From assembly GCF_900618535.1 (NCBI RefSeq), contig NZ_UYJA01000009.1, forward strand, positions 1 to 40,463: a DNA stretch of 40,463 nt. The letters run 5' to 3'. This document shows, piece by piece, positions 1 through 7,145 of this stretch. The notes beneath the pieces were generated by a model that was given only the letters and a program-made list of their open reading frames with translations, searched no databases and was not told the DNA's origin. Origin of the DNA: Pseudomonas bubulae (GTDB taxonomy: Bacteria; Pseudomonadota; Gammaproteobacteria; Pseudomonadales; Pseudomonadaceae). Position 1 is the stretch's first letter. Each line of letters starts with the position of its first letter. Both the position numbers and the translations under genes were made by a program.

Positions 1-48
1 GAACGTATGTTTGCCGAGGTCGATACCGACCAGTGCTAAATCGCTCAT
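1..48 (-). CDS. IS110-family transposase, N-terminal 16 codons (runs off the window)
   Basis: The reverse strand starting at the ATG at 48 reads MSDLALVGIDLGKHTF. The GIDLGKHTF core is the first acidic motif (DEDD-type RuvC-like domain) typical of IS110-family transposases. A GGAG lies 9 bases upstream of the ATG. Only 16 codons are in the window, so the subgroup, the element's far end and whether the gene is intact cannot be judged. IS110 elements move through a circular intermediate guided by a structured non-coding RNA from one of their ends, so the region just upstream may be part of the element. The exact right boundary is not visible. Confidence 0.75.
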   Translation of the reverse strand, partial: MSDLALVGIDLGKHTF

Positions 49-62
49 GGTGATGGTCTCCG

Positions 63-103
63 AAAATAAAACACCCTGCGAAAGCGTAGCCCTCGCAGGG
101 TGT
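63..103 (-). terminator. Minus-strand intrinsic terminator between lpxO and the IS110 transposase
   Basis: Perfect 10-bp stem ACACCCTGCG (71-80) with CGCAGGGTGT (94-103), 13-base loop. Read on the minus strand it is followed by TTTATTTT. It lies downstream of lpxO and immediately upstream of the transposase Shine-Dalgarno, so it could end lpxO transcripts, shield the transposase from read-through, or both. Confidence 0.7.
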
Positions 104-121
104 GGGGGTGACCATCTCATT

Positions 122-147
122 AACCGCTCTCGAGAGAGCGGTTTTTT
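122..147 (+). terminator. Plus-strand intrinsic terminator facing lpxO
   Basis: Stem AACCGCTCT (122-130) with AGAGCGGTT (135-143), CGAG loop, then a T-run to 147. The T-run exists only on the plus strand, so it would stop transcripts coming from the IS110 side, antisense to the transposase start. No plus-strand gene is visible to its left within the window. Confidence 0.65.
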
Positions 148-160
148 GTGTCTGATGCAA

Positions 161-1099
161 TCAGCCAAACAACCAGCGCCACAGCAGTATCAGTACCAGC
201 ACCGCCAATATCGGCCGGGCGATACGATAAAGCTTGGGATTGCGGCGCTTCCACTGTTTGACCACGCCACTGAAACGGTCACTGAAGGTTTTGCTCCAGG
301 CATAGGCCTTGTTGATCCCGCCAACGCGTTCGTCGTCCAGGTTCTGCGGCGCAGTCGCCTTACCCAGTTGCGCGCTGACCCAACGGTTGATACGGGTCAT
401 CAGCGGGCTGGTCAATGGCCGCTCGATATCGCAAAACAGAATGACGCGGGTGATATCGGTTTCGTTCTTGACCCAGTGCACGTAAGTCTCGTCGAACATC
501 ACGTCTTCACCATCACGCCAGGCGTATTCCTCGCCATCGACAAAGATGCGGCAAGCGTCGGAGTTGGGGGTCGACAGGCCCAGGTGGTAACGCAGCGATC
601 CGGCAAACGGGTCGCGGTGCGGGTTGAGGTGGCTACCGCCCGGCAACAGGGCAAACATCGCGCCTTTGACGTTGGGGATGCTGTTGACCAATTCAACGGT
701 TTTGGGGCACAGCAATTCAGCCGATGGCAGCGCCTTGTCGTACCACTTGAGGTAAAAGCGCTTCCAGCCCTTTTTGAAGAACGAACCGAAGCCTGCGTCG
801 TTGTTCTTCTCGGCGGCGCGTATATAGCCCTCATCGAACAAGTGCATGGCTTCTTCGCGGATCGCTTGCCAGTTGTCCTTGAGCACATCCAGCTCGGGGA
901 ACTTGCTGCGGTCCAGGTACGGCTTGGACGGCACCCCGGAGAACAGGTACATCAGGGCGTTGTAGGGCGCAAAGAACGCGGAGTGGTTGACGAATTGGCG
1001 CAACACCGGCAACCGTGCCTTGCCGCGCAGGTGCACGTAAAGAATGCTGCCGACAAATAACAGTATGAGCCCTGCCTTGATGGCGAAGGATAAGGTCAT
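161..1099 (-). CDS. lpxO: Lipid A 2-hydroxylase, aspartyl/asparaginyl beta-hydroxylase family
   Basis: Inner-membrane Fe(II)/2-oxoglutarate dioxygenase of the LpxO type, which in this family hydroxylates the secondary acyl chain of lipid A. I start it at the ATG at 1099 (312 aa) because GAGGAG sits 7 bases upstream; the longer frame adds only MRSCC. An N-terminal membrane anchor covers about residues 5-25 and a second hydrophobic segment lies at the C-terminus (about 292-312). Iron ligands are visible as PHRDPF (His161, Asp163) and YVHWV (His208), with the 2-oxoglutarate arginine in ITRVIL (Arg218). It stands alone, with a terminator-like hairpin downstream and about 220 bases to the cysK stop. 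The closest alternative is a generic aspartyl beta-hydroxylase-like protein; the paired membrane segments favour LpxO. Confidence 0.85.
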   Translation of the reverse strand: MTLSFAIKAGLILLFVGSILYVHLRGKARLPVLRQFVNHSAFFAPYNALMYLFSGVPSKPYLDRSKFPELDVLKDNWQAIREEAMHLFDEGYIRAAEKNNDAGFGSFFKKGWKRFYLKWYDKALPSAELLCPKTVELVNSIPNVKGAMFALLPGGSHLNPHRDPFAGSLRYHLGLSTPNSDACRIFVDGEEYAWRDGEDVMFDETYVHWVKNETDITRVILFCDIERPLTSPLMTRINRWVSAQLGKATAPQNLDDERVGGINKAYAWSKTFSDRFSGVVKQWKRRNPKLYRIARPILAVLVLILLWRWLFG

Positions 1100-1287
1100 G
1101 CAACAACTCCTCAAAAATACCGTGCAGCATCAATAGCCCGATGTAGCAGCAGGCCATGATAAACACTACAGGCGTAGGACAAAACCCACGAATCCAAATA
1201 ATCAGTATTAAGTCTTACGCAACAGCAGGCTGATTATTCAGAAACTTGGGCATTAGCCACTTGATTTGAGTCAGTTGCACAAACTCT

Positions 1288-1314
1288 GCGGGGAACGGGC
1301 GCGCCACCCCCCGC
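1288..1314 (-). terminator. Possible weak terminator hairpin after cysK
   Basis: GCGGGG (1288-1293) pairs with CCCCGC (1309-1314) around a self-complementary GGCGCGCC. It lies 7 bases beyond the cysK stop on the minus strand. There is no real U-tract, only AGAGTTTGTG, so this is a weak call. Confidence 0.35.
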
Positions 1315-1320
1315 ACAATG

Positions 1321-2295
1321 TTACGGGTGCAATTCCTGCTCGCTGAACAGGTCGCTGAACAGGAAGCTCGACAGATAACGCTCGCCCGAATCGGGGAGGA
1401 TCACGACGATGGTCTTGCCTTGCATTTCCGGGGTTTCCGCCAGTCGCACCGCCACGGCCATCGCTGCACCGCAGGATATACCGCACAGGATGCCCTCTTC
1501 CTGCATCAGGCGCAGGGCCATGGCCTTGGATTCGTCATCGCTGACCAGTTCGACCTTGTCGACGATCGACAGATCAAGGTTTTTGGGGACGAAACCGGCA
1601 CCGATGCCCTGGATCTTGTGCGGTGAAGGCTTGATTTCTTCCCCGGCCAACGCCTGGGTGATCACCGGCGAGGTGATGGGCTCGACGGCCACCGACAGAA
1701 TCGGCTTGCCCTGGGTGTGCTTGATGTAGCGCGAAACCCCGGTGATCGTGCCGCCGGTGCCGACGCCAGACACCAGTACATCAACGCCGCCATCGGTGTC
1801 GTTCCAGATTTCCGGGCCGGTGGTTTTTTCGTGGATCGCGGGGTTGGCCGGGTTCTCAAACTGCTGCGGCATAAAATACCTGGCCGGGTCGCTGGCCTGA
1901 ATTTCTGCGGCTTTGTCGATCGCGCCCTTCATGCCCTTGGCCGGCTCGGTCAAGACCAGCTCGGCACCCAGCGCCTTGAGTACCTTGCGCCGCTCGATGC
2001 TCATCGATGACGGCATGGTCAGCATCAATTTGTAACCACGCGCCGCTGCGACAAACGCCAGGCCGATCCCCGTGTTCCCCGACGTAGGCTCGATGATGGT
2101 CATGCCCGGCTTGAGTACGCCACGGCTTTCGGCATCCCAGATCATGTTGGCGCCAATCCGGCATTTAACTGAATAACCGGGGTTGCGGCCTTCGATCTTG
2201 GCCAGGATGGTCACGCCGCGCGGCGCAATGCTGTTGATCTGGACTAAAGGCGTGTTGCCGATGGATTGGGCGTTGTCTGCATAAATGCGGCTCAT
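1321..2295 (-). CDS. cysK: Cysteine synthase A (O-acetylserine sulfhydrylase)
   Basis: PLP enzyme making L-cysteine from O-acetylserine and sulfide, the last step of assimilatory cysteine synthesis in the cytoplasm. The start is taken at 2295 (MSRIYADN, 324 aa), with AAGGA upstream; the longer frame adds 12 unlikely residues. Visible motifs are the PLP lysine in NPGYSVKCRIG (Lys44), the substrate loop TSGNTG (71-76), the phosphate-binding GTGGTITG (179-186), GISCGAA (Ser274) and PDSGERYLS near the C-terminus. The length and the SVKCRIG context favour CysK over CysM. A short hairpin, TTGGGA (2317-2322) with TCCCAA (2326-2331), lies in the leader. In its native state the gene was probably divergent from moxR; the integrative element now lies between them. 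Confidence 0.95.
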   Translation of the reverse strand: MSRIYADNAQSIGNTPLVQINSIAPRGVTILAKIEGRNPGYSVKCRIGANMIWDAESRGVLKPGMTIIEPTSGNTGIGLAFVAAARGYKLMLTMPSSMSIERRKVLKALGAELVLTEPAKGMKGAIDKAAEIQASDPARYFMPQQFENPANPAIHEKTTGPEIWNDTDGGVDVLVSGVGTGGTITGVSRYIKHTQGKPILSVAVEPITSPVITQALAGEEIKPSPHKIQGIGAGFVPKNLDLSIVDKVELVSDDESKAMALRLMQEEGILCGISCGAAMAVAVRLAETPEMQGKTIVVILPDSGERYLSSFLFSDLFSEQELHP

Positions 2296-2676
2296 GGCGG
2301 GGTCCTTGTGCACCTTTTGGGAAGATCCCAAGGGTAGGCCTCACGCTGACATGCGTCCAGTCATGGCGTGACGCCTCATTCAGGGACTTAACAAGAGGAA
2401 AGATGTTCGCCCCAATAAACACGGGCTTTCAGCGGCATTTGGTGCATCTGCCCGCACTGTGCGCACCGGTCGCGTGTCGCACCAGAACCGCTCCCGGTGC
2501 GTGCACACAAGATTGCTTGCTGGGGGTGCACAGTGGTCTGACCGAGAGCCCGCACTCAAAGGGAATGCTCTCGCACCGTCCGGCTCTCTCGTTGGTTCAG
2601 CCGGTGCACAGTAGTGCCTTAATCGGGTGTGCTCACTCCTTGAAGTGAACACGTCAAAGTTCGGCTCTTGGCTCCA
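2296..2676. other. Gene-free junction between cysK and the integrative element
   Basis: 381 bases with no convincing gene. The first 100 or so (on the cysK side) must hold the cysK promoter and leader. The rest is GC-rich with repeated GTGCAC/GCACCG words, and with GAGAGC (2543-2548) facing GCTCTC (2566-2571) as a long-loop inverted repeat. The left edge of the integrative element should fall here, but no clear attachment repeat was found. The longest word shared with the other edge is the 9-mer CGTGTCGCA (2473-2481 and 10135-10143), which is about what chance gives. Confidence 0.6.
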
Positions 2677-3249
2677 TCAGGCTGCGACATTCCAATGCCG
2701 CTTCACAGTGGCAAGGCTGATGCCAAGCGCGGTAGCCGTCCGCGATTGACTCACGCCAGCGGCCTTCTGAGCCTGCACAGCCGACGTGGTGCCAGTAGCC
2801 GCAGGTCGACCTAGAGTCTTGCCCTCTGCCTTTGCACGCTCAAGCCCAGCCTGAGTACGCTCAATCAGCAGGTCACGCTCGAACTCAGCGACAGCAGCGA
2901 GCACCTGCATCGTCATTTTGCCCGCTGCACTTGTCAGGTCTACACCGCCCAAGGCGAGGCAATGCACACGAACACCCATCGCATCCAGTCGCTCTACTGT
3001 GCTGCGCACGTCCATTGCGTTACGACCCAGACGGTCGAGCTTGGTCACAATAAGCACATCTGTACTCTCCATGCGCTCTAGCAGCTTCATGAACCCCGGA
3101 CGCTCAGCAGCAGAAGTGCTGCCTGAGATCGTCTCTTGTACGACGCGCTGGGGTTGCACGTCAAAGCCAGCATTGTGTACCTCCAAGACTTGGTTAGCAG
3201 TGGTCTGGTCAGTGGTCGATACTCGGGCATACAGGAAGGTACGGCTCAT
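2677..3249 (-). CDS. Serine recombinase (resolvase/invertase family)
   Basis: Small serine recombinase of 190 aa, the usual size for Tn3-type resolvases. The catalytic domain opens with YARVST (Arg9, nucleophile Ser11), followed by VQETISGSTSAAERPGF (37-53) and TKLDRLGRN (69-77). The long E-helix and a C-terminal helix-turn-helix (about 156-190, ending SLATVKRHWN) complete it. GGAG lies 7 bases before the ATG. The res-like half-sites start 14 bases upstream of the gene, as expected for an autoregulated resolvase. No TnpA transposase is present, so it is more likely to resolve dimers or cointegrates of the element, or to invert or excise DNA, than to act in Tn3 transposition. Confidence 0.92.
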   Translation of the reverse strand: MSRTFLYARVSTTDQTTANQVLEVHNAGFDVQPQRVVQETISGSTSAAERPGFMKLLERMESTDVLIVTKLDRLGRNAMDVRSTVERLDAMGVRVHCLALGGVDLTSAAGKMTMQVLAAVAEFERDLLIERTQAGLERAKAEGKTLGRPAATGTTSAVQAQKAAGVSQSRTATALGISLATVKRHWNVAA

Positions 3250-3262
3250 GCTGTGTCTCCAG

Positions 3263-3383
3263 CGCTAGTGTCATCTAATGTGGTGTCAAGATACGCTAGT
3301 GTCACTTAATCGTAAAGCACGTTTTATGACACCAGCTTTAAACACTGACAGACGGTAGCACCTAACGGACGTTTAATGACACC
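3263..3383. promoter_or_regulatory. Candidate res site: array of GTGTCA half-sites upstream of the resolvase
   Basis: CGCTAGTGTCA occurs twice in direct orientation at 3263-3273 and 3294-3304, 31 bases apart. Each is followed by a TAA-containing tail (TCTAATGT, CTTAATCGT). A further GTGTCA lies at 3283-3288. Inverted copies occur as ACGTTTTATGACAC (3319-3332) and ACGTTTAATGACAC (3369-3382). The unit reads roughly GTGTCA-YNTAA-nCGT, and one facing pair (3299-3332) makes a 34-base site. Several dimer-sized sites just upstream of a resolvase gene are what res sites look like, and the gene's own promoter probably lies inside. Which pair is the crossover site cannot be fixed by eye. Confidence 0.75.
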
Positions 3384-3786
3384 TAACAGCTACCAGCCAT
3401 TCAGGCCACCATGCAGCAGCACGTCCCACAGAGACCTAGGGTGATACTGTGATGACGCAAAGGAGGGTCAGCACAGCAGGCTGATGGCAGCATCGCACGG
3501 TGTTGTACGTGGCAGCACCGCATCCTCTCGACGCGCTGCGCAGTGCGTGAGGCTTCCAGAAACGCGAGCACGATGCTTCAAGGCGCGATGCGCAGGCGCA
3601 GGATGTGCGCGACCAACACCGCAGGCCCGCGCAGGATCAGTACGCCCGCTCGCGCCTGAGCCCGCGCGTTAAGGAGCCACCGGCAGGACCGGCATGGGGG
3701 CGAGGCTGTGCTTTCAGTGGAGGGACCCTCTCGCGTGAATATAATAATTTTAGGTTTCAGCCAGAGGCCAAAAAGGGAAGCAGCCT
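3384..3786. other. Gene-free stretch between the res array and the cargo operon
   Basis: About 400 bases with no frame that looks coding on either strand. It is very GC-rich, with nested CGCG/GCGC palindromic words in 3530-3660, then an AT-rich patch containing TATAAT at 3740-3745. An imperfect inverted repeat, GGCCAAAAAGG with CCTTTAGGCC (about 3768-3793), overlaps the stop of the next gene and may act as a weak terminator. Nothing else can be supported. Confidence 0.5.
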
Positions 3787-4188
3787 TTAGGCCACTTCCA
3801 GATGTTGCTGTGAATGCCGGTGTAAATGCTGCTCTAGCAGTTCGATCTGTTCAGCACGCTCGGCGTGTTCCATAAGGATTTCACGGACAACCCAAGCGGG
3901 GACAGTCAGAAGCTGCATGTCCCAGTGCATGAACCCACCGAGGTCGGTGCCTTCCCAGTCAACGATTACCGGCAGGTGATAATTCCTAGGCCAGATGCAA
4001 TGCTGAGCCATGCTCTTATCATGCGGCCACGTAATCTCAATCGGGCAGCCAGCCACCACGCTTGGAAGACAATTCACCACGTACCGCAAGCCGCTGGGTG
4101 AAGTGTCAGACAGGACGTACTCGTCTTGCCAAGGTTTGATCACAGGGGCCTTGCTTCGGGCCTCGACCTTTGTCCGGGCGCGGCTCAT
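3787..4188 (-). CDS. Uncharacterised cargo protein with an SPSGLR motif
   Basis: 133 aa, not recognised. The ATG overlaps the stop of the preceding gene (ATGA at 4188-4185), with GGAGG 4 bases upstream, so it is translationally coupled. The middle reads SDTSPSGLRYVVN, then an AGCP turn, several aromatic residues and DLGGFMHWDMQLLTV. The C-terminus is a charged helix rich in Glu, Gln and His. The SPSGLR motif and the order of the following strands resemble the upstream neighbour (4185-4451), so the two may be diverged copies of one fold. No catalytic motif, membrane segment or signal peptide is visible. It is the last gene of the cargo run before the resolvase region. Confidence 0.75.
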   Translation of the reverse strand: MSRARTKVEARSKAPVIKPWQDEYVLSDTSPSGLRYVVNCLPSVVAGCPIEITWPHDKSMAQHCIWPRNYHLPVIVDWEGTDLGGFMHWDMQLLTVPAWVVREILMEHAERAEQIELLEQHLHRHSQQHLEVA

Positions 4189-4451
4189 GCCACCTCCACA
4201 CTGGCCTCGGTTCTAACCCGCTCGCGATGCAAGGCAACCAGCACATCCATGGCGAGGTACTTCTCCCCGTTCAAGGTGACGACGTATGTTCCGGTGTTTG
4301 TTGGGCCACCGGCAACATCTCCAGCTTCACGGCTACGAGTGCCGGTGCAGCCGTTCCAGCGATTCCAGCGCAGCCCACTTGGGCTAGATAGGTCAGGGCT
4401 GAATGCTTCGGTGAAGGTGCTCAGGATCTTACGAGTGATTTTAGCTTTCAT
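4185..4451 (-). CDS. Small protein resembling the N-terminal half of HNH homing endonucleases, without the HNH
   Basis: 88 aa starting at the ATG at 4451, which has GGAGAG 7 bases upstream; a longer frame from 4520 would run into the upstream gene's end and is less likely. The core reads SSPSGLRWNRW, REAGDVAG, YVVTLNGEKYLAMDVLVALH. I recognise this pattern from the region preceding the HNH motif in phage HNH/AP2-type endonucleases (typically SP-x-G-LxW ... AG ... GY-xx-V-x-L-x-GK-x-Y-LAHR). The chain ends right after VALHRERV, where an HNH domain would normally begin, so no nuclease centre is present. It could be a stand-alone DNA-binding remnant or a domain recruited for another role. It overlaps the next gene by 4 bases. 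Confidence 0.7.
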   Translation of the reverse strand: MKAKITRKILSTFTEAFSPDLSSPSGLRWNRWNGCTGTRSREAGDVAGGPTNTGTYVVTLNGEKYLAMDVLVALHRERVRTEASVEVA

Positions 4452-4491
4452 TTGACTCTCCAATACAGGCAGCCCACCGTATTGGCGGGCT

Positions 4492-5109
4492 TTAAGTTTG
4501 TTTGGGTTTAGGTGCTGCAAGGGCTTGGGCGATGCTTCGAACTAACAGCACCAGCTCGCGGTCGATCTCCAACAACGGAGCAAGGGCGGCACGGGACAGT
4601 TCAGGATCGCCGGACAGCAGCGCATCCACAGCAAGCATCAGTGTCTCGGTGTCGAGCTGAACGCTCCCAGCGCGCAGCACACAACCATCAGAGAGGTGGT
4701 GCCGCCCGACGACTACTGGCCCCAAGCGGTTCAGAATGGCTTTCTGATCCAGCAGGCGCTGGGTCCGCAGGTGGCGCTGCTGCCAGTTGTCGGAGGCTGC
4801 ATCGTCCTTCGGCACGTACACCACCTGCCCGTCGGGCAAGGTCTTGAACACACTTGGTACGCGGGCACCATTGCAGGCCCGGCAAGTCAGGTTCCGGGTG
4901 TGTCGCTCGCTCCCACCGCAATCAGTGCAGCACCAGCCAGGGTCGATGAAAGTCCTAGCGCCCGACATAACAGCGGTGTACCGGGCTGGCTTCATGCTCC
5001 GCATGCTTTGCAATCTCGACTCATATCCCGGATACCCGAGGCGCATCTTTATCAAGTCGTCAGCAGAGGGATGTTGCCCACGCCGAAGCGCAGGCTGTTC
5101 AATGATCAC
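4492..5109 (-). CDS. Uncharacterised zinc-ribbon-like cargo protein
   Basis: 205 aa, GTG start overlapping the stop of the upstream gene (GTGA at 5109-5106), implying translational coupling. A four-cysteine cluster at about residues 61-79 (CTDCGG ... CRACNG, i.e. CxxC-x11-CxxC) looks like a zinc ribbon and recalls the zinc module of DnaJ-like proteins. It is preceded by an unstructured N-terminus and followed by VPSVFKTLPDGQVVYVPKDD. The C-terminal 60 residues are helical and leucine-rich (ELSRAALAPLLEIDRELVLLVRSIAQAL). I do not recognise the family. A nucleic-acid-binding or adaptor role is a guess from the zinc site only. Confidence 0.75.
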   Translation of the reverse strand: MIIEQPALRRGQHPSADDLIKMRLGYPGYESRLQSMRSMKPARYTAVMSGARTFIDPGWCCTDCGGSERHTRNLTCRACNGARVPSVFKTLPDGQVVYVPKDDAASDNWQQRHLRTQRLLDQKAILNRLGPVVVGRHHLSDGCVLRAGSVQLDTETLMLAVDALLSGDPELSRAALAPLLEIDRELVLLVRSIAQALAAPKPKQT

Positions 5110-6050
5110 AACAGGGCCTGCAACTTGTCAGCGAAACCACCACCAGTAACTGCGGGGGCTAGTCGCGCTGCTTGCGAACACTCACGGGCGATACGTCGGC
5201 GGTCTTCAATCGCACGATCTTGACCAGCAGTGCAGGCCTCGACAGGCATCCAAATCTGGCCCACGTATTTGCTCAGTACCCAGCCACGGCCCGGTTGAAC
5301 TTCCACGTTGTAGCTGGCGCCGGTAGTCGCGGTGCCGTGCCCTTCAAAGGTCACAGTTCCACGAGACTTGCAGGCCCCGGCCCATGCATCAGCAATTGCA
5401 CGCCAGTCTTTGCCACGCCCAGCCACCAGTGCAGGGACGTTCACACCGGGGCCAGCAAGGTTCTGAGCCATACCGGCGCGATCAGTGTCCACCAGCTCAA
5501 GTAGGAACTTGAACTCAGCCGCGCTCAGGGACTTCGATGCGTCGATAGCGGCCAACTCACCGACAGCGGCAACCTGCAAACGGCTCTGCCAATCCTTGTG
5601 CACCTCAGCGGCAGCAGTGCGCTCACGCATGGACAACTCAACGTATCGGTTTAGTTGCAACTTGTGTAATGCATGCGCAGCGAACACCCGCACCGCGTAC
5701 TCAATATCTTGAACAGTCTTGATGTCGTCACCCGCAGCCTTGCGCAAGTCTTCACTCATCTGCCCACCTTTGGTGCGGAAGTGGTACGACACTGGCTCAC
5801 CAGCACTAATACCGGCTGCGTACAGCACACGAGATGGAAGCGCAGAGCTTACGGTGCAATCCAGAACGGCTTGCGCTTGAGCCAGCAGATCAGCCAGCGC
5901 AGGGACAGGTGGGGCAACTGGCGAGGCGCTTGGGACGATGGTTAGTGCCACAGCCTCCACAGCGGCATCTCCCGCTGTGATCGGGGCCATTAGATCGGCA
6001 TCGGATAAGCGAGCGAATTGTTCAGCGGTCGGGGTTTTAGAAGCGGTCAT
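5106..6050 (-). CDS. Uncharacterised 314-aa cargo protein
   Basis: The largest unrecognised product of the element. AAGGAG lies 8 bases before the ATG at 6050. The N-terminal 60 residues are Ala/Pro-rich and probably disordered (SASPVAPPVPAL). About residues 60-200 form a helical section containing YHFRTKGGQMSEDLRKAAGDDIKTVQDIEYAVRVF in two blocks. A C-terminal section has VTFEGHGTATTGASYNVEV and GRGWVLSKYVGQIWMP, which look like beta strands. No signal peptide, membrane segment, nucleotide-binding loop or nuclease motif is seen. It is coupled to the zinc-ribbon gene downstream by a GTGA overlap, so the two products may work together. Confidence 0.75.
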   Translation of the reverse strand: MTASKTPTAEQFARLSDADLMAPITAGDAAVEAVALTIVPSASPVAPPVPALADLLAQAQAVLDCTVSSALPSRVLYAAGISAGEPVSYHFRTKGGQMSEDLRKAAGDDIKTVQDIEYAVRVFAAHALHKLQLNRYVELSMRERTAAAEVHKDWQSRLQVAAVGELAAIDASKSLSAAEFKFLLELVDTDRAGMAQNLAGPGVNVPALVAGRGKDWRAIADAWAGACKSRGTVTFEGHGTATTGASYNVEVQPGRGWVLSKYVGQIWMPVEACTAGQDRAIEDRRRIARECSQAARLAPAVTGGGFADKLQALL

Positions 6051-6076
6051 AGTGGGTCTCCTTAATTAATGGCGTG

Positions 6077-6337
6077 TTATTCGGTTGGTGCGTCGCGGTA
6101 TGCCTGAGCGAATGACTGGGCCGTTTCGCTTGAGTCGGCATCGATGCCGCTGTTCTGGAAGTAATAAGCAGCCAGAGCCAAGTCGCCTCGGGTCAGGTCT
6201 TTGCCGTCGAGGATTTGAGCGATCTCGGTCTCATATTTCGCCTTCAAGGCAAGGCGCGACGAACTGCGTAAATGGCTGGTAAGGAACTCCAAACGGGTCC
6301 TCTCGTGGTACGACAAGCTGGAGTTTTTGGTAGCCAT
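6077..6337 (-). CDS. Small uncharacterised cargo protein (86 aa)
   Basis: Starts at the ATG at 6337 with AAGGAGG 8 bases upstream, and ends 26 bases before the next gene. It is mostly helical and charged (SYHERTRLEFLTSHLRSSSRLALKAKYETEIAQIL) with an acidic C-terminus. No known motif. The strong Shine-Dalgarno and close spacing to its neighbour argue that it is expressed. Confidence 0.7.
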   Translation of the reverse strand: MATKNSSLSYHERTRLEFLTSHLRSSSRLALKAKYETEIAQILDGKDLTRGDLALAAYYFQNSGIDADSSETAQSFAQAYRDAPTE

Positions 6338-6439
6338 GGGTCGGCCTCCTTGTTCAGGTGATTAGATTCGATTGGTTTATGCAGCAGAGGTCGGCAGATC
6401 GGCGTAAGGACAGCCGGAGCCAGGATGAAACTGTGACGG

Positions 6440-6778
6440 TTACTTCTTGAGTTCTTCAGCCATCTCCAGCAACAACCCGACCACAGCCCAGAGCGGCCAA
6501 GTGGGATTCATATCGGCAAAGGTGCGGAATGACTTGCAGCCCGTGACTTCGGTGATCTGTTCAAGTGTGATGCCGAGGCCCAAGGCGTACCGGCGTACGC
6601 CACCAGCAGTGGCTGGCAAATACCACAATGGAAGACGGAACCCAGCAGCAGCGGCCAGCTCACGCCAGCGAGGGGCATCTGAGAAGTCGAGTTTAAGGTT
6701 CTTGCGTGCGTGATCCTGAGCGGCAAGTCGGGTAGCTGCTGCTTTCTCAGGATTGGATTGAACTGATTGAACTTGCAT
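6440..6778 (-). CDS. Uncharacterised cargo protein (112 aa) with a conserved-looking Trp-rich C-terminus
   Basis: I start it at the ATG at 6778 (MQVQSVQS) because GGAGG lies 7 bases upstream; the longer frame adds 12 residues without support. After a charged N-terminus come RWRELAAAAGFRLPLWYLPATAGGVRRYALGLG in two blocks, then a TGCKSFRTFADMNPTWPLWAVVGLLLEMAEEL end. The clustered Trp/Pro residues and the hydrophobic helix at the C-terminus suggest a folded domain rather than a chance frame. The hydrophobic helix is too short and too near the end to call a secure membrane segment. The family is not recognised. Confidence 0.7.
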   Translation of the reverse strand: MQVQSVQSNPEKAAATRLAAQDHARKNLKLDFSDAPRWRELAAAAGFRLPLWYLPATAGGVRRYALGLGITLEQITEVTGCKSFRTFADMNPTWPLWAVVGLLLEMAEELKK

Positions 6779-6908
6779 TGTGTAGCCTCCATAACGTTGG
6801 GGACGGACACACACTGGGACGGATCTACGGACGCAAGGAATCGCGCCAGTGCTGAACTAACCCAGTCGGGTTGCTCAATCGATAGCGTTGATTCTGCGTC
6901 TGGATTAG

Positions 6909-7145
6909 CCGTACGAAGGCGGGTATCGATCGAAGTGCACGGGTGCGGGTGCAGCGGGTTTGAATCAGGAATACGTCAGTTGGTGAGGCTGGCGGTTGGA
7001 ACGGTTGAAACAACATCCAGAAGATGCAGTTAAGCCGACCCGGTAGGGTAGCCAGGGTTACAGGGCTATCGTGGTTTTAAGGCGTGAAATCACCGTACGA
7101 ACACGGGTTTCATTCGATAAGCCGCGTGGGGTTGAGGTGCAGCGG
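6909..7145. repeat. Two diverged ~50-base direct repeats in a 430-base gene-free segment
   Basis: The interval 6779-7244 holds no convincing gene. Within it, 6909-6957 and 7093-7145 resemble each other. Both begin CCGTACGAA, continue with CGGGT-TC and CGA words and GC/CG-rich spacing, and end GGTGCAGCGG. They are about 184 bases apart. Such repeats could be protein-binding sites, iteron-like replication sequences, or two copies of a structured RNA leader. The segment lies upstream of the 112-aa gene on the minus strand, so a promoter and leader function is the simplest reading. Confidence 0.6.

Noticed and set aside
11..1060. Open frame of 349 codons on the plus strand
   Set aside because: Antisense to lpxO, whose catalytic motifs are intact.
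3484..3672. 62-codon plus-strand frame between the res array and the cargo
   Set aside because: Arg/Ala/Pro-rich translation typical of GC-rich non-coding DNA; wrong strand relative to every other gene of the element.
6825..7016. 63-codon minus-strand frame in the island's gene-free segment
   Set aside because: No Shine-Dalgarno, unusual composition, and it overlaps the repeats; not supported as a gene.
6909..7145. CRISPR array
   Set aside because: Only two diverged repeats with a 130-base interval and no cas genes; no regular repeat-spacer pattern anywhere in the window.
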